This document shows, one piece after another, positions 1-8,397 of a stretch of DNA of 64,000 nucleotides. The DNA lies in contig NZ_JADDXU010000014.1 in NCBI RefSeq assembly GCF_015163075.1, forward strand, positions 227,787 to 291,786, read 5' to 3'. Numbering within the stretch: the first letter of the stretch is position 1; every line of letters begins with the position of its first letter. The position numbers and the translations under genes were made by a program. Source of the DNA: Streptomyces justiciae. GTDB lineage: Bacteria; Actinomycetota; Actinomycetes; Streptomycetales; Streptomycetaceae. The notes under the pieces were generated by a model, which did not search any database, had not been told where the DNA came from, and worked only from the letters and a program-made list of their open reading frames with translations.

Positions 1-912
1 CCCGGGCCGGGCGGCCTCGCCCAACTCGGCGGAGATCCTGCCCAGTTGATCGAGGCGCTGTTCCAGGGTCGGGTGGGTGGAGAAGTACCGCTCGATGCCG
101 GGCTCCCTGCCGGTGGCCGGGGTGAAGTAGAAGGCGTTGAAGGCCTGCGCGGTCCGCAGGTCCTTGGTGGGAATCCGGGCGATGTCCCCGGACACCTTGG
201 TCAGCGCGGAGGCCAGCGCCGAGGGCCGCCCCGTCAGCTGCGCCGCGGCCCGGTCGGCGGCCAGCTCCCGGTACCGGGACAGCGCCCGGATGAGCAGGAA
301 GCTGAGCGCGTACACGGCCGCCGAGACGCCCATGACGGCGGCGAAGACGACGGCGGTGTTCTGGTCCTTCCGCCCGCCGAAGACCTGCGAGTAGAACGCG
401 AACCGCACGATCAGCCCGGCGATGACGCCCAGGAACGAGGCGACGGTGATCACGGCGACGTCCTTGTGCGCCACATGCGACAGCTCGTGCGCGAGGACAC
501 CCTCCAGCTCGTCCTTCTCCAGCCGCCGCAGCAGCCCGTCGGTCACGCACACCACGGCGTGCTCGGGGTTCCGCCCGGTGGCGAACGCGTTCGGCATGTC
601 CATGTGGGAGACGGCGACGACGGGCTTGGGCATGTCCGCGATGGCGCACAGCCGGTCGACGACCCCGTGCAGCTCGGGATACTCCTCCCGCTCCACGACC
701 CGGCCCCGCATCGCGAACAGCGCGACCCGGTCGGAGAACCAGTACTGCGCCCCGAGCATCGCGGCCACCACGACCACGACCAGCACCCAGGACTTCAACA
801 GCACGATCAACGCGCCCACGAAGACGACGTACAACAGCCCGAGCAGGAACAGCGTGACCGTCATCCGCACGGTCAGCCGCCGATCACTCCGGAAGCGGCT
901 CCGCATCTGCAT
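1..912 (-). CDS. htpX: Membrane zinc metalloprotease HtpX (M48), 3' end cut by window
   Basis: HtpX-type membrane endopeptidase for quality control of misfolded membrane proteins. Read from 912 downwards there are 304 codons and no stop before the window edge, so the last few residues are missing (family about 290-300 aa). Two N-terminal membrane segments (about residues 17-57) are followed by the zinc-binding HELSH motif at 142-146, then a third and fourth hydrophobic segment (about 155-190) and an ELAADR stretch that supplies the usual glutamate ligand. ATG at 912 (MQMRSR) and at 906 (MRSR) are both possible starts. Family assignment is firm from HELSH and overall architecture. Confidence 0.9.
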   Translation of the reverse strand, partial: MQMRSRFRSDRRLTVRMTVTLFLLGLLYVVFVGALIVLLKSWVLVVVVVAAMLGAQYWFSDRVALFAMRGRVVEREEYPELHGVVDRLCAIADMPKPVVAVSHMDMPNAFATGRNPEHAVVCVTDGLLRRLEKDELEGVLAHELSHVAHKDVAVITVASFLGVIAGLIVRFAFYSQVFGGRKDQNTAVVFAAVMGVSAAVYALSFLLIRALSRYRELAADRAAAQLTGRPSALASALTKVSGDIARIPTKDLRTAQAFNAFYFTPATGREPGIERYFSTHPTLEQRLDQLGRISAELGEAARPG

Positions 913-1002
913 CACCCCGCAGTCAGGCACTCGTCCCACTGCCCAGTGTGCACCCGGCCCCACCATGAAGCGGTCGCGATCAGCCCTGGGACGGGCAAAG
1001 GC

Positions 1003-2460
1003 TCAAGCCGGAAGCCCCGCTTCCCACTTGCGCCGCCGCAACACGTACTCACTGAACAGCTCCCGCCCCCGGTCGAGCAGCTCACCCACCTCGGCCACCC
1101 CGTGGGGCACATCCGCGGTCGGATGCCAGTGCTGCACGGCCTGCCGGGCCGCGTGCCGCAGCTTGTCGTCCGGGTCGTCGATGAGCGCGACCGCGGCCCG
1201 CAGCCGTACGAGACCGCTGTGCTGGTGGAGCAACCGGAACGCGGACACCCGCACCGCGCGCGCCCGCTCCGCCGCGAGCCGCCCCAACAGCCACTCCTCG
1301 TCCAACGACCGCGCCGAGGGCACCAGCGCCACCGTCGCCTCCCGCACCACACCCGGATCGGGGTCGTCGAGCAGCGCCGCGAACCGCGCCACGTCCGACA
1401 CATCCAGGCTCCGCAGCCCCGCCACGGCCCGCGCCCGCACGGCAGGCACGGCGTACGAGGTCAAGCCCCACAACACCCCCGCGTCCGCCCGCTCCCCGCA
1501 CTCCGCGAGCCCACTGACGACCCCCGGCGACACCTCCGCACCGGCACACCGCTCCCGGTACCAGGCCGCCGGATCACCCCCGTACTGCCGCACCACGTAC
1601 CGCGCACAGGCCCGCACCCGCCCCGCCCGGTCCCCGAGGAACCCGGCGGCCCGCTCAGGCATCCCGGCCCGCCGCAAGGCGGTGACCCCGGCGGCCCGCG
1701 CCCGCGGATTCCGCGCGGCGAGGAGCGGTTCGAGTACGTCGTCCCGCGGACCCTCCGCCACCACGGCGGCCAGCGCCGCATCGGCGCACAGATCCTGGAC
1801 GACGGTGTCGTCGTCGCGGGCGGCGGCGCGGGCGAGTTCGGCGGGGGAGAGGAGACGGCCCGCGATGACGAGACGGTGGGCGTAGCGGCGTACGGCACGG
1901 TCGGTGTGCCGGCACAGCGGTTCGAGGATCTCGCGGGGCGCGCGGCTCAGCAGCGCGGTGGCCAGATCGGCGGCGAAGTCGCCCCGCCCGCGGCGCCCCA
2001 CCCGCAGGATCAGCGGGATCAGCCGGGCCGCGCCCTCGGCGTCCAGCAACTCCGTCAGCCGCTCCCGGGCCCGGTCGCGCACCTGGGCAACCCAGTCGGC
2101 ACAGCGCACCACCACCAGAGGCAGCAGTTCCGGGTGCTCGCCGACCCGCTCCAGCGCGGACTGCCGGACCCGGCCGTCCCGGTGGCACAGGCCGAGCGCC
2201 AGCTGGGACTCGGTGAGGCGGACGCCACGGGGCAGCAGGCGCCGCTCCCGGCCCAGGACCTTGACGAGCAGCCGCCCGCTGTCGGTCTGCTCCCAGACCG
2301 ACCTCCACGCGTACTCGCCCGGCGCCCGGGTGAGAACCCGCGTCCCGGCGTCCAGCGCGGTCCAGGCGGCCGGGGCGGCGGTGTCGAACGCCTCTCGCAG
2401 CGACGCCCCCTCGGCGAGCCGCACCGCCGCCGCGTTCCCGTCCATGATGTCCACGCCCAC
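1003..2460 (-). CDS. HEAT-repeat protein of unknown function
   Basis: A 485-residue soluble protein without signal peptide or membrane segment. From about residue 95 on it consists of tandem helical pairs with the HEAT/armadillo look: alternating Leu/Ala-rich helices, with phrases such as DRDGRVRQSALERV, NPRARAAGVTALRRAG and DDPDPGVVREATVALV spaced by about 30-35 residues. Such repeats normally form a curved scaffold for protein binding. No catalytic motif is visible and no partner is indicated by the neighbours. The start is uncertain: GTG 2460, GTG 2454 (seven nt after an AGGGGG) and ATG 2445 are all in frame. Confidence 0.7.
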   Translation of the reverse strand: MGVDIMDGNAAAVRLAEGASLREAFDTAAPAAWTALDAGTRVLTRAPGEYAWRSVWEQTDSGRLLVKVLGRERRLLPRGVRLTESQLALGLCHRDGRVRQSALERVGEHPELLPLVVVRCADWVAQVRDRARERLTELLDAEGAARLIPLILRVGRRGRGDFAADLATALLSRAPREILEPLCRHTDRAVRRYAHRLVIAGRLLSPAELARAAARDDDTVVQDLCADAALAAVVAEGPRDDVLEPLLAARNPRARAAGVTALRRAGMPERAAGFLGDRAGRVRACARYVVRQYGGDPAAWYRERCAGAEVSPGVVSGLAECGERADAGVLWGLTSYAVPAVRARAVAGLRSLDVSDVARFAALLDDPDPGVVREATVALVPSARSLDEEWLLGRLAAERARAVRVSAFRLLHQHSGLVRLRAAVALIDDPDDKLRHAARQAVQHWHPTADVPHGVAEVGELLDRGRELFSEYVLRRRKWEAGLPA

Positions 2461-2544
2461 GCCCCCTGCCCGCCTCTGTAGGTCCGGCGAGCGTAAGCGA
2501 CCGGGCCCCGAACGGGCGCGCGATTTACCTGCTCAGCGCCCCGC

Positions 2545-2802
2545 CTAGTACGGCGCCCGGAACCCGCTGTACCCCAGCAGCACGATGACCACCGCCACGA
2601 TCCCGAACACGATGGCCGCCGAGGCCCAGCCCGAGCGCGGTCGGGACACTCCCTCCGGGTCGGCACGGAACGGCTGCGGCTCCGGAGGGTTCTCCTTCCA
2701 GCGGGCGGCCAGCATCCGGGCCCGGGCCGAGGGCTCCTTGAGCTCGGCGGCGTCGGCCCAGCGGATGTCGAACTCCCGGTCCTCGTCGTCCCGTTCGGCC
2801 AT
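2545..2802 (-). CDS. Small tail-anchored membrane protein
   Basis: An 85-residue protein beginning MAERDDEDREF. The first 60 residues are highly charged and soluble. Residues about 62-80 form one hydrophobic segment (AAIVFGIVAVVIVLLGYSG), with only five residues after it, so the protein is probably tail-anchored with its body in the cytoplasm. ATG 2802 is preferred over the upstream in-frame start because a purine-rich GGGGG lies about 9 nt before it. It lies directly downstream of glnA on the same strand, but a strong terminator separates them. Function unknown. Confidence 0.65.
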   Translation of the reverse strand: MAERDDEDREFDIRWADAAELKEPSARARMLAARWKENPPEPQPFRADPEGVSRPRSGWASAAIVFGIVAVVIVLLGYSGFRAPY

Positions 2803-2849
2803 GTCCGTGACCCCCGTCAACTTTCTTCGAACAGTAGTGCCGGAAACCA

Positions 2850-2898
2850 TACGACGGCGCCCCCGCACCTGGAAAACAGGGGCGGGGGCGCCGTCGTA
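2850..2898 (-). terminator. Terminator of glnA
   Basis: A perfect 17-bp inverted repeat (2850-2866 and 2882-2898) with a 15-nt loop starts 16 nt after the glnA stop codon. It has no long T tract, as is usual in Streptomyces. Confidence 0.8.
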
Positions 2899-2913
2899 CG
2901 GACTACGCGTCGA

Positions 2914-4323
2914 TCACACGTCGAAGTAGAGCTCGAACTCGTGCGGGTGCGGACGCAGCTGGAGCGGAGCGATCTCGTTCGCGCGCTTGAAGTCGATCCA
3001 CGTCTCGATCAGGTCGGACGTGAAGACGTCACCGGCGAGCAGGAACTCGTGGTCGGCCTCGAGGCGGTCGAGGACGGCCGGGAGCGAGGTCGGGACCTGC
3101 GCGACGCTCGCGTGCTCCTCGGGAGCCAGCTCGTAGAGGTCCTTGTCGATCGGCTCGGCCGGCTCGATCTTGTTCTTGATGCCGTCCAGGCCCGCGAGCA
3201 GCAGCGCCGAGAACGCCAGGTACGGGTTGCCGGAGGAGTCGGGCGCACGGAACTCGACGCGCTTGGCCTTCGGGTTGGAGCCCGTGATCGGGATACGCAT
3301 GGCCGCGGAGCGGTTGCGCTGCGAGTACACCAGGTTGATCGGCGCCTCGAAGCCCGGGACCAGACGGTGGTACGAGTTCACCGTCGGGTTGGTGAAGGCG
3401 AGCAGCGACGGGGCGTGCTTGAGGATGCCGCCGATGTAGTAGCGGGCGGTGTCCGACAGACCCGCGTAGCCGGCCTCGTCGTAGAACAGCGGGTCGCCGT
3501 TGCTCCACAGCGACTGGTGGACGTGCATGCCCGAGCCGTTGTCACCGAAGATCGGCTTCGGCATGAAGGTCGCGGTCTTGCCGTTGCGCCAGGCCACGTT
3601 CTTCACGATGTACTTGAAGAGCTGGAGGTCGTCGGCCGCGGCGAGCAGCGTGTTGAACTTGTAGTTGATCTCGGCCTGGCCGGCGGTGCCCACCTCGTGG
3701 TGCTGGCGCTCGACCTGAAGGCCGGACTTGGCCAGCTCCAGGGAGATCTCGGCACGCAGGTCGGCGAAGTGGTCGACCGGCGGGACCGGGAAGTAGCCGC
3801 CCTTGTAGCGGACCTTGTAACCACGGTTGTCCTCGAGGGCGCCGGTGTTCCAGGCGCCCGCCTCGGAGTCGATGTGGTAGAAGCTCTCGTTCGCCGAGGT
3901 GGCGAAGCGGACGCTGTCGAAGACGTAGAACTCGGCCTCGGGACCGAAGTACGCGGTGTCCGCGATACCGGTCGACGCGAGGTAGGCCTCGGCCTTCTTC
4001 GCCACGTTGCGCGGGTCACGGGAGTACTGCTCGCCCGTGATCGGGTCGTGGATGAAGAAGTTGATGTTCAGCGTCTTGTCGCGGCGGAAGGGGTCGACCC
4101 GGGCGGTCGAGAGGTCCGCGCGCAGCGCCATGTCGGACTCGTGGATGGCCTGGAAGCCACGGATCGACGAACCGTCGAACGCGAGCTCCTCGTCCGGGTC
4201 GAACGCCTCGACGGGCAGCGTGAAGTGCTGCATGACGCCCGGCAGGTCGCAGAAGCGGACGTCGACGAACTTGACGTCCTCGTCCGCGATGAACTTCTTG
4301 GCCTCGTCGGCGTTCTGGAACAT
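2914..4323 (-). CDS. glnA: Glutamine synthetase type I
   Basis: ATP-dependent ligation of ammonium to glutamate, the main route of nitrogen assimilation. The 469-residue length fits dodecameric GSI. Visible signatures are DGSS (50-53), FGPEAEFY (127-134), the ATP/metal motif GMHVHQS (265-271), NRSAAMRIP (337-345) and Tyr397 in DKDLYEL, the tyrosine adenylylated by GlnE in the GSI-beta class. Start ATG 4323 is chosen because an AGGAGG sits 6-7 nt before it and the protein then begins MFQNADEAKKF, as in known actinobacterial GlnA. A tandem GlnR box lies about 100 nt upstream and a terminator follows the stop. Confidence 0.98.
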   Translation of the reverse strand: MFQNADEAKKFIADEDVKFVDVRFCDLPGVMQHFTLPVEAFDPDEELAFDGSSIRGFQAIHESDMALRADLSTARVDPFRRDKTLNINFFIHDPITGEQYSRDPRNVAKKAEAYLASTGIADTAYFGPEAEFYVFDSVRFATSANESFYHIDSEAGAWNTGALEDNRGYKVRYKGGYFPVPPVDHFADLRAEISLELAKSGLQVERQHHEVGTAGQAEINYKFNTLLAAADDLQLFKYIVKNVAWRNGKTATFMPKPIFGDNGSGMHVHQSLWSNGDPLFYDEAGYAGLSDTARYYIGGILKHAPSLLAFTNPTVNSYHRLVPGFEAPINLVYSQRNRSAAMRIPITGSNPKAKRVEFRAPDSSGNPYLAFSALLLAGLDGIKNKIEPAEPIDKDLYELAPEEHASVAQVPTSLPAVLDRLEADHEFLLAGDVFTSDLIETWIDFKRANEIAPLQLRPHPHEFELYFDV

Positions 4324-4405
4324 CCAGCTCCTCCTACTCCCGACGGTTCCGTGCCGGGGTGGTAGTTCGTTCGTGCTGCCAGTGCGGTGGCACACGCTGT
4401 CCTCG

Positions 4406-4411
4406 ACCCTA
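4406..4411 (-). promoter_or_regulatory. Possible glnA -10 hexamer
   Basis: TAGGGT on the minus strand, about 80 nt upstream of the glnA start and just downstream of the GlnR box. The position is sensible for activation by GlnR, but no convincing -35 is seen, so this is tentative. Confidence 0.3.
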
Positions 4412-4421
4412 GGGACGCGTG

Positions 4422-4459
4422 ATTTCTCAGGCGTGACCCATTTGTTTCGCACAAGTTAA
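4422..4459 (-). promoter_or_regulatory. GlnR double box upstream of glnA
   Basis: On the minus strand the sequence reads TTAAC-n6-GAAAC-n6-GTCAC-n6-GAAAT. This is the two-repeat GlnR consensus (gTnAc-n6-GaAAc-n6-gTnAc-n6-GaAAc) with correct spacing throughout. GlnR is the known global activator of nitrogen assimilation in Streptomyces, and glnA is its classical target. The same region separates glnA from the divergent RDD gene. Confidence 0.9.
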
Positions 4460-4522
4460 CCGGACACCTTCCGATCCACCCCACCTGTCCGTATCCCGAA
4501 ACGCGGGCAGTACCGTGGACGG

Positions 4523-4993
4523 GTGGACAAGAGGGAAGCAATCGGATCGTGGCTCTCCGGCCCCCGTGCGGCCGCCGAGGAAGCCGGTGTGGACTTCGGA
4601 TACCGCGGTCAGCAGTTGGGGCTGCCCGAGGAGGGGCCGGGCTCCATCGCCCGGCCGGGCCGGCGCCTGGGCGCCCTGGCCGTGGACTGGGGGATGAGCA
4701 TCCTGATTGCATCCCAATTGATCACTCAGGGCTACGAAGCCCCGGCGACCTCGAACTGGGCGCTGCTGGTCTTCTTCGTGATGAGCGTCCTCACCGTCGG
4801 CACCATCGGCTTCACGCCGGGCAAGCGGCTCTTCGGCCTCCGCGTCGTCGAGGCGGGCACCGGCCAGGTCAAGCCGCTGCGCGCCCTGCTGCGCTCCGTC
4901 CTGCTCTGCCTGGCGGTCCCGGCCCTGATCTGGGACCGCGACGGCCGCGGCCTGCACGACCGGCTGGCGGGCACGGTCGAGGTACGGATCTGA
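4523..4993 (+). CDS. RDD-family small membrane protein
   Basis: A 156-residue protein starting at GTG 4523 (VDKREAIGSW). After a 45-residue soluble start it has the RDD hallmark arginine/aspartate stretch (PGRRLGALAVDWGMS), then hydrophobic segments at about 50-68, 80-97 and 123-136 and a closing LHDRLAGTVEV typical of RDD proteins. The family is thought to be involved in ion or solute transport, but the substrate is unknown. It is divergent from glnA. The counterpart in M. tuberculosis (Rv2219A) holds the same position next to glnA1, so the linkage is old. Confidence 0.85.
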   Translation: MDKREAIGSWLSGPRAAAEEAGVDFGYRGQQLGLPEEGPGSIARPGRRLGALAVDWGMSILIASQLITQGYEAPATSNWALLVFFVMSVLTVGTIGFTPGKRLFGLRVVEAGTGQVKPLRALLRSVLLCLAVPALIWDRDGRGLHDRLAGTVEVRI

Positions 4994-5006
4994 ACCTCGT
5001 ACGACG

Positions 5007-5040
5007 AAGGGGGCGCCGGGATCAGTCCCGGCGCCCCCTT
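5007..5040. terminator. Bidirectional terminator
   Basis: Perfect 15-bp stem (5007-5021/5026-5040) with a TCAG loop and flanking AA/TT, exactly between the convergent RDD and DUF4191 genes. Confidence 0.85.
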
Positions 5041-5056
5041 CTCTGTCGGAGGTCGA

Positions 5057-5758
5057 TCAGCGTGCCTTCGGCCCGCCCTTCGGCAGCTTCATGCCCTTCG
5101 GCATGGGCCCCTTCGGGAGTGGCATGTTGCTCATCAGGTCGCCCATCGCGCGCAGCCGGTCGTTGGTGGCGGTCACCTGGGGGCCGGTCAGCACGCGCGG
5201 CAGCTTGAGCATCGAGGTGCGCAGCTTCTTCAGCGGGATCTGGTCCTCGCCCGTGCCCACGATCAGGTCGTGCACCGGCACGTCCGCGACGATGCGGTTC
5301 ATCTTCTTCTTCTCGGCGGCCAGCAGGGTCTTCACCCGGTTCGGGTTGCCCTCCGCGACCAGCACGATGCCGGCCTTGCCGACGGCCCGGTGCACCACGT
5401 CCTGGCTGCGGTTCATCGCCACCGCGGGGGTCGTCGTCCAGCCCCGGCCGATGTTGTCGAGCACGGCCGCGGCGGCGCCCGGCTGTCCCTCCATCTGCCC
5501 GAAGGCGGCCCGCTCGGCCCGGCGCCCGAACACGATCGCCGTCCCGAGGAAGGCGAGCAGGAGGCCCAGGATGCCGAGGTAGACCGGGTGTCCGATCAGG
5601 AAACCGAACGCGAGAAAGACACCGAGGATGAGGAGGAAGACACCCGCGAGCACCAGACCGATCGTCTTGTCGGCCCTGCGGGTCATCTTGTACGTCAGGG
5701 CGATCTGCTTCAGACGCCCGGGGTTTGCGGCATCCGCCGCGCTGTCACTTCTCGCCAT
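5057..5758 (-). CDS. DUF4191 integral membrane protein
   Basis: A 233-residue protein: basic N-terminus (MARSDSAADAANPGRLKQI), two adjacent membrane segments (about 34-55 and 58-76), then a cytoplasmic domain of about 150 residues ending in a Pro/Lys/Gly-rich tail. This is the actinobacterial DUF4191 family, corresponding to Rv2219 of M. tuberculosis, which also lies between lipA and glnA. Biochemical function is unknown. ATG 5758 is chosen because the residues upstream lack family similarity and would overlap the preceding gene. It follows lipA and the 66-aa gene on the same strand. Confidence 0.85.
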   Translation of the reverse strand: MARSDSAADAANPGRLKQIALTYKMTRRADKTIGLVLAGVFLLILGVFLAFGFLIGHPVYLGILGLLLAFLGTAIVFGRRAERAAFGQMEGQPGAAAAVLDNIGRGWTTTPAVAMNRSQDVVHRAVGKAGIVLVAEGNPNRVKTLLAAEKKKMNRIVADVPVHDLIVGTGEDQIPLKKLRTSMLKLPRVLTGPQVTATNDRLRAMGDLMSNMPLPKGPMPKGMKLPKGGPKAR

Positions 5759-5820
5759 GCCACGAAGTCTACGTGGCCCCGGGAGCGCCGACGACGGCAG
5801 TCTCCCGACGACCGCCGGCG

Positions 5821-6021
5821 TCACGGACGGGAGGCGAGCGCCTTCTCCAGGACCTGCTGGGCCTCGACCCGGTCCTTGGCGCGGCGGCGGTCCTCCAGGA
5901 CGGACGTCCAGGCGTTGCGGCGGGCGGTGCGCTGGCCGCTGCTCATGAGCAGCGACTCGACGGCACGGAGTGCATCGGTGAACGATGGGATGGCGGTGGC
6001 GCGAACGGGCGCGGCCTGCAT
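5821..6021 (-). CDS. Small conserved protein of unknown function
   Basis: A 66-residue, mostly helical and charged protein (MQAAPVRATAIPSF...RRRAKDRVEAQQVLEKAL) with no signal or membrane segment. A GGGGGG purine run lies about 8 nt before ATG 6021. It sits 62 bp upstream of the DUF4191 gene and 279 bp downstream of lipA on the same strand, with its own promoter region. No domain is recognised. Confidence 0.6.
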   Translation of the reverse strand: MQAAPVRATAIPSFTDALRAVESLLMSSGQRTARRNAWTSVLEDRRRAKDRVEAQQVLEKALASRP

Positions 6022-6090
6022 GATGGAGGTCCCCCCTCAGGGATTACGGCTCTGGTGAATGGTGCACGGGCTGTACAACCAGGGTCACTG

Positions 6091-6131
6091 ATTGGTGTTA
6101 CCAGGGCGTGACCGACCGGTCAAACACCAAT
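6091..6131. promoter_or_regulatory. Inverted repeat upstream of the 66-aa gene
   Basis: A 9-bp perfect inverted repeat, ATTGGTGTT (6091-6099) and AACACCAAT (6123-6131), separated by 23 nt, lies 70-110 nt upstream of the minus-strand start at 6021. On that strand a TTGACC (-35-like) and TAACAC (-10-like) pair with 17-nt spacing lies across the repeat. It is a candidate operator; the regulator is unknown. Confidence 0.4.
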
Positions 6132-6252
6132 GAAGCCTTGATATGCGGCCCGAAAACGCTGACGCGGCCCTGATGACGCCCCCATCTGCGGGGACGTCCA
6201 GGACCGCGCCAATCGGCCACTACCGTGCGGTAGTTGCTTGTGCTCGGATTCA

Positions 6253-6275
6253 CACGGAGTGCGTGGCACTCCGTG
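6253..6275 (-). terminator. Terminator after lipA
   Basis: Perfect 10-bp stem, CACGGAGTGC/GCACTCCGTG with a GTG loop, 26 nt past the lipA stop codon on the minus strand. Confidence 0.7.
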
Positions 6276-6300
6276 CCATCCAGTTGTTCTCCAGTGCGGC

Positions 6301-7266
6301 TCAGACGGCCTGCGAGGCGACGAACGAACCACGCTTCTCGACGGCCATCTGGTAGAGCCGGCCGGCCCGGTAGGAGGACCGGACGAGCGGGCCCGACATG
6401 ACACCCGAGAAGCCGATCTGCTCGGCCTCCTCCTTCAGCTCCACGAACTCGTGCGGCTTGACCCAGCGCTCCACGGGGTGGTGGCGCACGGAGGGCCGCA
6501 GGTACTGCGTGATGGTGACGAGCTCGCAGCCCGCGTCGTGCAGCTGCTGGAGCGCCTCGCTGACCTCCTCGCGGGTCTCGCCCATGCCGAGGATCAGGTT
6601 GGACTTGGTCACCAGGCCGAAGTCGCGGGCCTCGGTGATGACCTTCAGGGAGCGCTCGTAGCGGAAGCCGGGGCGGATGCGCTTGAAGATGCGGGGCACC
6701 GTCTCGACGTTGTGCGCGAAGACCTCGGGGCGCGACTCGAAGACCTGCCGGAGCAGCTCCGGTACGGCGTTGAAGTCGGGGGCGAGCAGCTCGACCTTGG
6801 TGTGGCCGCCCTCGCGGTCCGCGGTCTGCTGGTGGATCTGGCGCACGGTCTCGGCGTACAGCCAGGCGCCGCCGTCCTCCAGGTCGTCGCGGGCGACGCC
6901 GGTGATGGTGGCGTAGTTGAGGTCCATGGTCACCACGGACTCACCCACCCGCCGCGGCTCGTCGCGGTCGAGGGCCTCGGGCTTGCCGGTGTCGATCTGG
7001 CAGAAGTCACAGCGCCGGGTGCACTGGTCGCCGCCGATGAGGAAGGTCGCCTCGCGGTCCTCCCAGCACTCGTAGATGTTGGGACAGCCGGCTTCCTGGC
7101 AGACCGTGTGCAGACCCTCGCTCTTCACGAGCTTCTGCATGGCCGTGTACTCGGGACCCATTTTCGCCCGGGTCTTGATCCACTCGGGCTTGCGCTCGAT
7201 GGGGGTCTGGGCGTTCCGGACCTCCAGGCGCAGCATCTTGCGTCCGTCGGGTGTGACTGCGGACAC
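6301..7266 (-). CDS. lipA: Lipoyl synthase
   Basis: Radical-SAM enzyme that inserts two sulfurs into octanoyl-lipoyl domains, the last step of lipoate formation. The 321-residue protein carries the auxiliary-cluster cysteines C56, C61 and C67 (CQEAGCPNIYEC) and the radical-SAM cluster C82, C86 and C89 (CTRRCDFC). GTG 7266 (VSAVTPDGRK) is taken as start because an AGGGAG lies about 8 nt upstream and most LipA proteins begin there. lipB lies 110 bp upstream on the same strand. Client proteins (E2 with two lipoyl domains) are encoded 18 kb away in this window. Confidence 0.97.
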   Translation of the reverse strand: MSAVTPDGRKMLRLEVRNAQTPIERKPEWIKTRAKMGPEYTAMQKLVKSEGLHTVCQEAGCPNIYECWEDREATFLIGGDQCTRRCDFCQIDTGKPEALDRDEPRRVGESVVTMDLNYATITGVARDDLEDGGAWLYAETVRQIHQQTADREGGHTKVELLAPDFNAVPELLRQVFESRPEVFAHNVETVPRIFKRIRPGFRYERSLKVITEARDFGLVTKSNLILGMGETREEVSEALQQLHDAGCELVTITQYLRPSVRHHPVERWVKPHEFVELKEEAEQIGFSGVMSGPLVRSSYRAGRLYQMAVEKRGSFVASQAV

Positions 7267-7375
7267 ATCGGCTCCCTGTAGCTTCGATTCTTCGGCGTAC
7301 ACCAGGGTACGCCCGTGTTTTCTAGGGCCCTACAGCAGAGGCCAACCTCTCGGCTGAGGGCTCCATTCCCCACCC

Positions 7376-8173
7376 TCAGGCGGTCGCCCGTTCAATCTCG
7401 CGAGGCTTCAGATCGGCGTTCTCCAGCACATCCCGCAGATGCCGCTCCACCACCGGCAGCACCTCGTCGATCGTCACGTCCCGCCCCAGCTCGTTCGCCA
7501 GAGAAGCGACGCCCGCGTCGCGAATCCCGCACGGGATGATCCGGTCGAACCACCGGTTGTCCGGGTTCACGTTCAGCGCGAAGCCATGCATCGTGACGCC
7601 CTTGGCCACCCGGATGCCGATCGCCGCGATCTTGCGGTCCTCGCGCCGCTGCCCGGCGTTGGACGGGGCGTACTCGGGCCCGTTCATCCGCGGGTCGAAC
7701 TCCTCGTCGTGCAGACGGGGGTCGAAGTCCAGCGACAGGCCACCGAGCGAGGGGCGCTGCTCGACGGGGTCGCCGAGCACCCACACCCCGCTGCGCCCCT
7801 CGACCCGGCTGGTCTCGAGGCCGAACTCCGCGCAGGTGCGGATCAGGGCTTCCTCAAGGCGGCGTACGTGCGCCACGACGTCCACCGGACGCGGCAGCTT
7901 CTGGATCGGGTAGCCCACCAGCTGCCCAGGACCGTGCCAGGTGATCTTGCCGCCGCGGTCCACGTCGACGACCGGCGTGCCGTCGAGCGGGCGTTCGTTG
8001 TCGGCCGTGCGCCGGCCGGCCGTGTAGACCGGCGGGTGTTCGAGCAGCAGGACGGTGTCGGGGACCTCGTCCGCGAACCGTGCCGCGTGCACCCGGCGCT
8101 GCTCGTCCCACGCCTCCTGGTACTCGACGGCGTCCGCGCCGAACCCCATACGGACGAACCGCAACTCACTCAC
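7376..8173 (-). CDS. lipB: Lipoyl(octanoyl) transferase
   Basis: Transfers octanoate from acyl carrier protein to lipoyl domains, feeding LipA. The 265 residues include RRTADNERPL, the conserved GGKITWHGPGQLVGYP block, catalytic Lys181 (KIAAIGIRV) and nucleophile Cys215 (IPCGI). The protein is longer than E. coli LipB (213 aa) because of an insertion of about 35 residues (about 134-178) rich in Asp, Glu and Arg, a feature I associate with Streptomyces LipB. GTG 8173 is preceded by GGGAGG at a good distance. It is upstream of lipA and probably co-transcribed with it. Confidence 0.96.
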   Translation of the reverse strand: MSELRFVRMGFGADAVEYQEAWDEQRRVHAARFADEVPDTVLLLEHPPVYTAGRRTADNERPLDGTPVVDVDRGGKITWHGPGQLVGYPIQKLPRPVDVVAHVRRLEEALIRTCAEFGLETSRVEGRSGVWVLGDPVEQRPSLGGLSLDFDPRLHDEEFDPRMNGPEYAPSNAGQRREDRKIAAIGIRVAKGVTMHGFALNVNPDNRWFDRIIPCGIRDAGVASLANELGRDVTIDEVLPVVERHLRDVLENADLKPREIERATA

Positions 8174-8208
8174 GGCAAGCGCCTCCCTAGCACGACCGGC
8201 TGTCGTAA

Positions 8209-8223
8209 GGCACGAAACGTGCC
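8209..8223. promoter_or_regulatory. Palindrome between lipB and regulator gene
   Basis: GGCACG-AAA-CGTGCC, a perfect 6-bp dyad, lies 36 nt upstream of lipB in the divergent spacer shared with the helix-turn-helix/TPR regulator. It may be an operator. The remainder of the 224-bp spacer shows nothing else distinct. Confidence 0.3.
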
Positions 8224-8397
8224 TACGCCACTGTACGACTCGCCGTCACGCGTCAGCCGTGCGGTCAATCCTCACACGATCGGATGAACGAACGGGGAAG
8301 TGTGCGATCGCCTGCTCACTCTCCGCTACATTCACGCCGTCCTATAGAGGCCATAAGGGCTGCTCACAGGCAATCCGGGCAGGAGACACCACCGCAG

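Noticed and set aside
46..2481. 811-codon plus-strand frame across htpX and the HEAT-repeat gene
   Set aside because: It spans two real minus-strand genes and their spacer, and its product is Pro/Arg/Gln-rich without a domain. It is a GC-bias artefact.
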